Positions 5,632-6,890 of a stretch of 6,890 nt of DNA are shown here, in pieces. Position 1 is the stretch's first letter, and each line of letters opens with the position of its first letter. Source of the DNA: Chlamydiota bacterium (lineage in GTDB: Bacteria > Chlamydiota > Chlamydiia > Chlamydiales > Parachlamydiaceae); contig JABDGJ010000041.1 in the NCBI GenBank assembly GCA_013286075.1, positions 1-6,890 on the forward strand. The letters are read 5' to 3'. A program made the translations under genes and the position numbers. Under the pieces are notes generated by a model. The model made no database searches. It was given only the letters and a program-made list of their open reading frames with translations, and was not told the origin of the DNA.

Positions 5632-6231
5632 GTGTCTGTAATTCAATTAGCGATAATTTTTTTTATTGTAACAAATCCTATTGGGAATAGCCCAACAATT
5701 ATCGCACTAATTAAAAACTATACTATAAAAGAACAACAAAGGATTCTTTTCCGAGAAGCTATATTTTCTATGCTTCTCGCCATTTTTTTTCTTTTCTTAG
5801 GTGAAACATTTTTAAAATGTCTAAAAATCGAAAATTATGGTTTGACAACAAGCGGAGGAATTCTTCTCTTTTTAGTCGCCTTAAAAATGATTTTCTCAAA
5901 TGAACGAGAAGAGAGAGCCTCGAGTTCCCAGGTAGATCCTTTCATCGTCCCTATTGCTACTCCCCTCCTATCAGGAGCTGGATTGCTCACAATGATCATG
6001 CTCTACGCTAAACAAGAAGGGAGCGATCTAAAAATCCTTTTCGCTATCTTATTAGCTTGGGTGGGAATCACTCTTGTGTTAGTGACTGCCCCTTATTTGC
6101 AAATTTTTTTCGGAAAAAGAGGGCTTGCGGCATTAGAACAGCTCATGGGAATGCTTTTAGCGATGATTGCTATGGAAATGATTGTCCAAGGCTCTTCCTT
6201 ATTTATTAGTGCATTACAATTACAGAGTTAG
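5632..6231 (+). CDS. MarC-family integral membrane protein (first of tandem pair)
   Basis: A 199-residue protein with about six hydrophobic segments (roughly 3-22, 43-62, 71-89, 103-125, 134-158, 165-190). It shows the MarC/UPF0056 pattern: NPIGNSP at 15-21 near the end of helix 1 (family usually D-P-[IV]-G-N-x-P), REA at 41-43, SGGILLFLVALKMIF at 74-88, PFIVPIATPLLSGAG at 103-117, and GKRGLAALEQLMGMLLAMIA at 161-180. It starts at GTG (5632), since an in-frame stop lies just upstream. Family members were once linked to multiple antibiotic resistance, but that link was not upheld for E. coli MarC and the transported substrate is unknown; relatives have been suggested to export amino acids. Here D is replaced by N15 in the signature. 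It is followed 4 nt later by a paralogue with which it probably forms an operon and perhaps a complex. Confidence 0.88.
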   Translation: MSVIQLAIIFFIVTNPIGNSPTIIALIKNYTIKEQQRILFREAIFSMLLAIFFLFLGETFLKCLKIENYGLTTSGGILLFLVALKMIFSNEREERASSSQVDPFIVPIATPLLSGAGLLTMIMLYAKQEGSDLKILFAILLAWVGITLVLVTAPYLQIFFGKRGLAALEQLMGMLLAMIAMEMIVQGSSLFISALQLQS

Positions 6232-6235
6232 AAAA

Positions 6236-6835
6236 ATGGCTTTATTAAATATTGTTCTCGTCCTTTTTTTAATCATGGATCCAGTCGGAAGTCTTCGCTC
6301 TTATCTTTCAATGGTGGATCAAATATCTTCTTCTCGACGCTCCTGGATTATCCTACGAGAAATGTTTATCGCTCTTGCTGTTATGCTTGGGTTTAATTAT
6401 TTAGGAGAATACATTTTTGGCTTTCTCAGTCTTTCAGAAACAACTCTGCACCTTTCTGCCGGCGTTATTCTATTTCTCATTGCAATAAAAATCCTATTCA
6501 CAGCAAGCGACAGTCCGCGCTCCAATCTTCCCCCAGGAGAACCATTTGTCTTTCCTTTAGCCATCCCATTGATTACAGGGCCTGCTTTAATGGCAACAAT
6601 CATGTTATATGCCCATTTAGAACCCTATCAATCGATCATGATTACTGCTATTTTTATCGCTTGGTTCATTTCCATGCTCATCTTTCTTTTTGCTGAACCA
6701 ATCAAGAAAATTCTCGGAAAAAATGGGTTGCTTGCTGCGGAACGTCTAATCGGAATGGTTTTAGTCTTAATTGCTGTCCAACGGTTCCTTGAAGGCATTC
6801 TTCTTTTTTGGTCGACACAACCTCACGCACAATAA
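6236..6835 (+). CDS. MarC-family integral membrane protein (second of tandem pair)
   Basis: Also 199 residues; it lines up with the preceding protein without gaps, with 58 identities counted by eye (about 29%). Shared fixed points are P16 and G18, R41-E42, G57-E58, the helix 3 segment ending LF at 79-80, PF at 103-104, IMLYA at 122-126, AW at 142-143, GK at 161-162 and the final GM-x-L-x-x-IA helix at 173-180. Its signature is DPVGSLRS: it keeps the aspartate lost in its neighbour but lacks the N and P that the neighbour keeps. The ATG at 6236 is chosen over one at 6182 because it gives the same length as the paralogue, begins at the first helix and is 4 nt after the upstream stop. The Shine-Dalgarno is weak (AGAG at 6224-6227), consistent with coupled translation. 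Substrate unknown. Confidence 0.88.
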   Translation: MALLNIVLVLFLIMDPVGSLRSYLSMVDQISSSRRSWIILREMFIALAVMLGFNYLGEYIFGFLSLSETTLHLSAGVILFLIAIKILFTASDSPRSNLPPGEPFVFPLAIPLITGPALMATIMLYAHLEPYQSIMITAIFIAWFISMLIFLFAEPIKKILGKNGLLAAERLIGMVLVLIAVQRFLEGILLFWSTQPHAQ

Positions 6836-6849
6836 TCTCTATAATCTCT
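6832..6849 (+). repeat. Two tandem copies of a 9-bp unit ATAATCTCT
   Basis: Exact copies at 6832-6840 and 6841-6849. The first contains the stop codon of the second MarC gene; the junction creates a perfect TATAAT at 6840-6845. Confidence 0.8.
6840..6845 (+). promoter_or_regulatory. Candidate -10 box for truA
   Basis: TATAAT is a perfect match and ends 11 nt before the ATG at 6857, predicting a leader of only a few bases. The closest -35-like element, TCGACA at 6812-6817, is 22 nt away, too far for a standard promoter, so the support comes from the -10 box alone. Confidence 0.35.
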
Positions 6850-6856
6850 ATTGTTC

Positions 6857-6890
6857 ATGCACAATATCAAGCTTCGTCTTGCCTACGACG
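6857..6890 (+). CDS. truA: tRNA pseudouridine synthase A, N-terminal start (3' end outside window)
   Basis: Only 11 codons are visible, reading MHNIKLRLAYD with the next base G. TruA proteins typically begin with M-x-x-x-K-L-x-x-A-Y-D-G-T, a strand just before the catalytic domain, so the match is good for so short a piece. TruA converts uridines 38-40 of the tRNA anticodon stem to pseudouridine in the cytoplasm; the catalytic aspartate lies outside the window. There is no Shine-Dalgarno, but a TATAAT lies 11 nt before the ATG, so the message may be nearly leaderless. The opposite strand here also reads a short open tail (VVGKTKLDIVHEQ then stop), but the TruA reading is more specific. Confidence 0.65.
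   Translation, partial: MHNIKLRLAYD

Noticed and set aside
6849..6866. Six-bp inverted repeat TATTGT / ACAATA with the truA ATG in its loop.
   Set aside because: Short, AT-rich and partly downstream of the start; a weak stem of this size is expected by chance.
6848..6890. Minus-strand open tail reading VVGKTKLDIVHEQ then stop, as if a convergent gene ended here.
   Set aside because: Thirteen codons are too few to support. The plus strand gives a specific TruA N-terminus over the same bases.
1..6890. CRISPR arrays, insertion sequences, tRNA or rRNA genes and phage genes.
   Set aside because: No repeat-spacer pattern, transposase motif, terminal inverted repeats or tRNA-like cloverleaf was found on reading both strands.

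Overview
The window most likely comes from an environmental (Parachlamydia-like) member of the Chlamydiae. The main evidence is a dapB-dapA-dapL cluster. Its LL-diaminopimelate aminotransferase starts MVKRNPH and carries SFSKMAGFTGVRLGW and TFFNGASNIAQAGG segments that I recognise, from memory, as typical of the chlamydial DapL type. The AT-rich base composition and the recD2 and PLD-family neighbours fit this. The genus cannot be fixed from this window.

Layout. (1) Positions 1-5005 hold five plus-strand genes that overlap end to start: the C-terminal part of a RecD2-type helicase, an exported phospholipase D/Nuc-family protein, dapB, dapA and dapL. The junctions overlap by 4, 4, 31 and 29 nt, so this looks like one transcript with coupled translation. 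Its promoter lies upstream of the window. (2) Positions 5006-5378 have no intact gene. They contain what looks like the decayed C-terminal part of an XRE-family (HigA-like) antitoxin, a degenerate direct repeat and an inverted repeat. (3) Positions 5379-5534 encode an unlisted 51-residue two-helix membrane protein with a strong ribosome binding site, closed by a 13-bp hairpin. (4) A good sigma70-like promoter (TTGTTA-N17-TATACT) starts a two-gene unit of MarC-family membrane proteins, both exactly 199 residues and alignable without gaps. (5) At the right edge truA (tRNA pseudouridine synthase A) begins. It has a perfect TATAAT only 11 nt upstream of its ATG and no visible Shine-Dalgarno.

How the genes work together. 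DapA makes the dihydrodipicolinate precursor, DapB reduces it to tetrahydrodipicolinate, and DapL transaminates that directly to LL-2,6-diaminopimelate. This bypasses the acylated dapD/C/E intermediates and supplies diaminopimelate for the peptidoglycan stem peptide. The helicase and the PLD-family protein have no evident role in this pathway and seem to be passengers of the same operon. I see no prophage, CRISPR, insertion sequence or clear new defence system. The most unusual items are the antitoxin remnant, the small membrane gene, the diverged MarC pair and the near-leaderless truA start.
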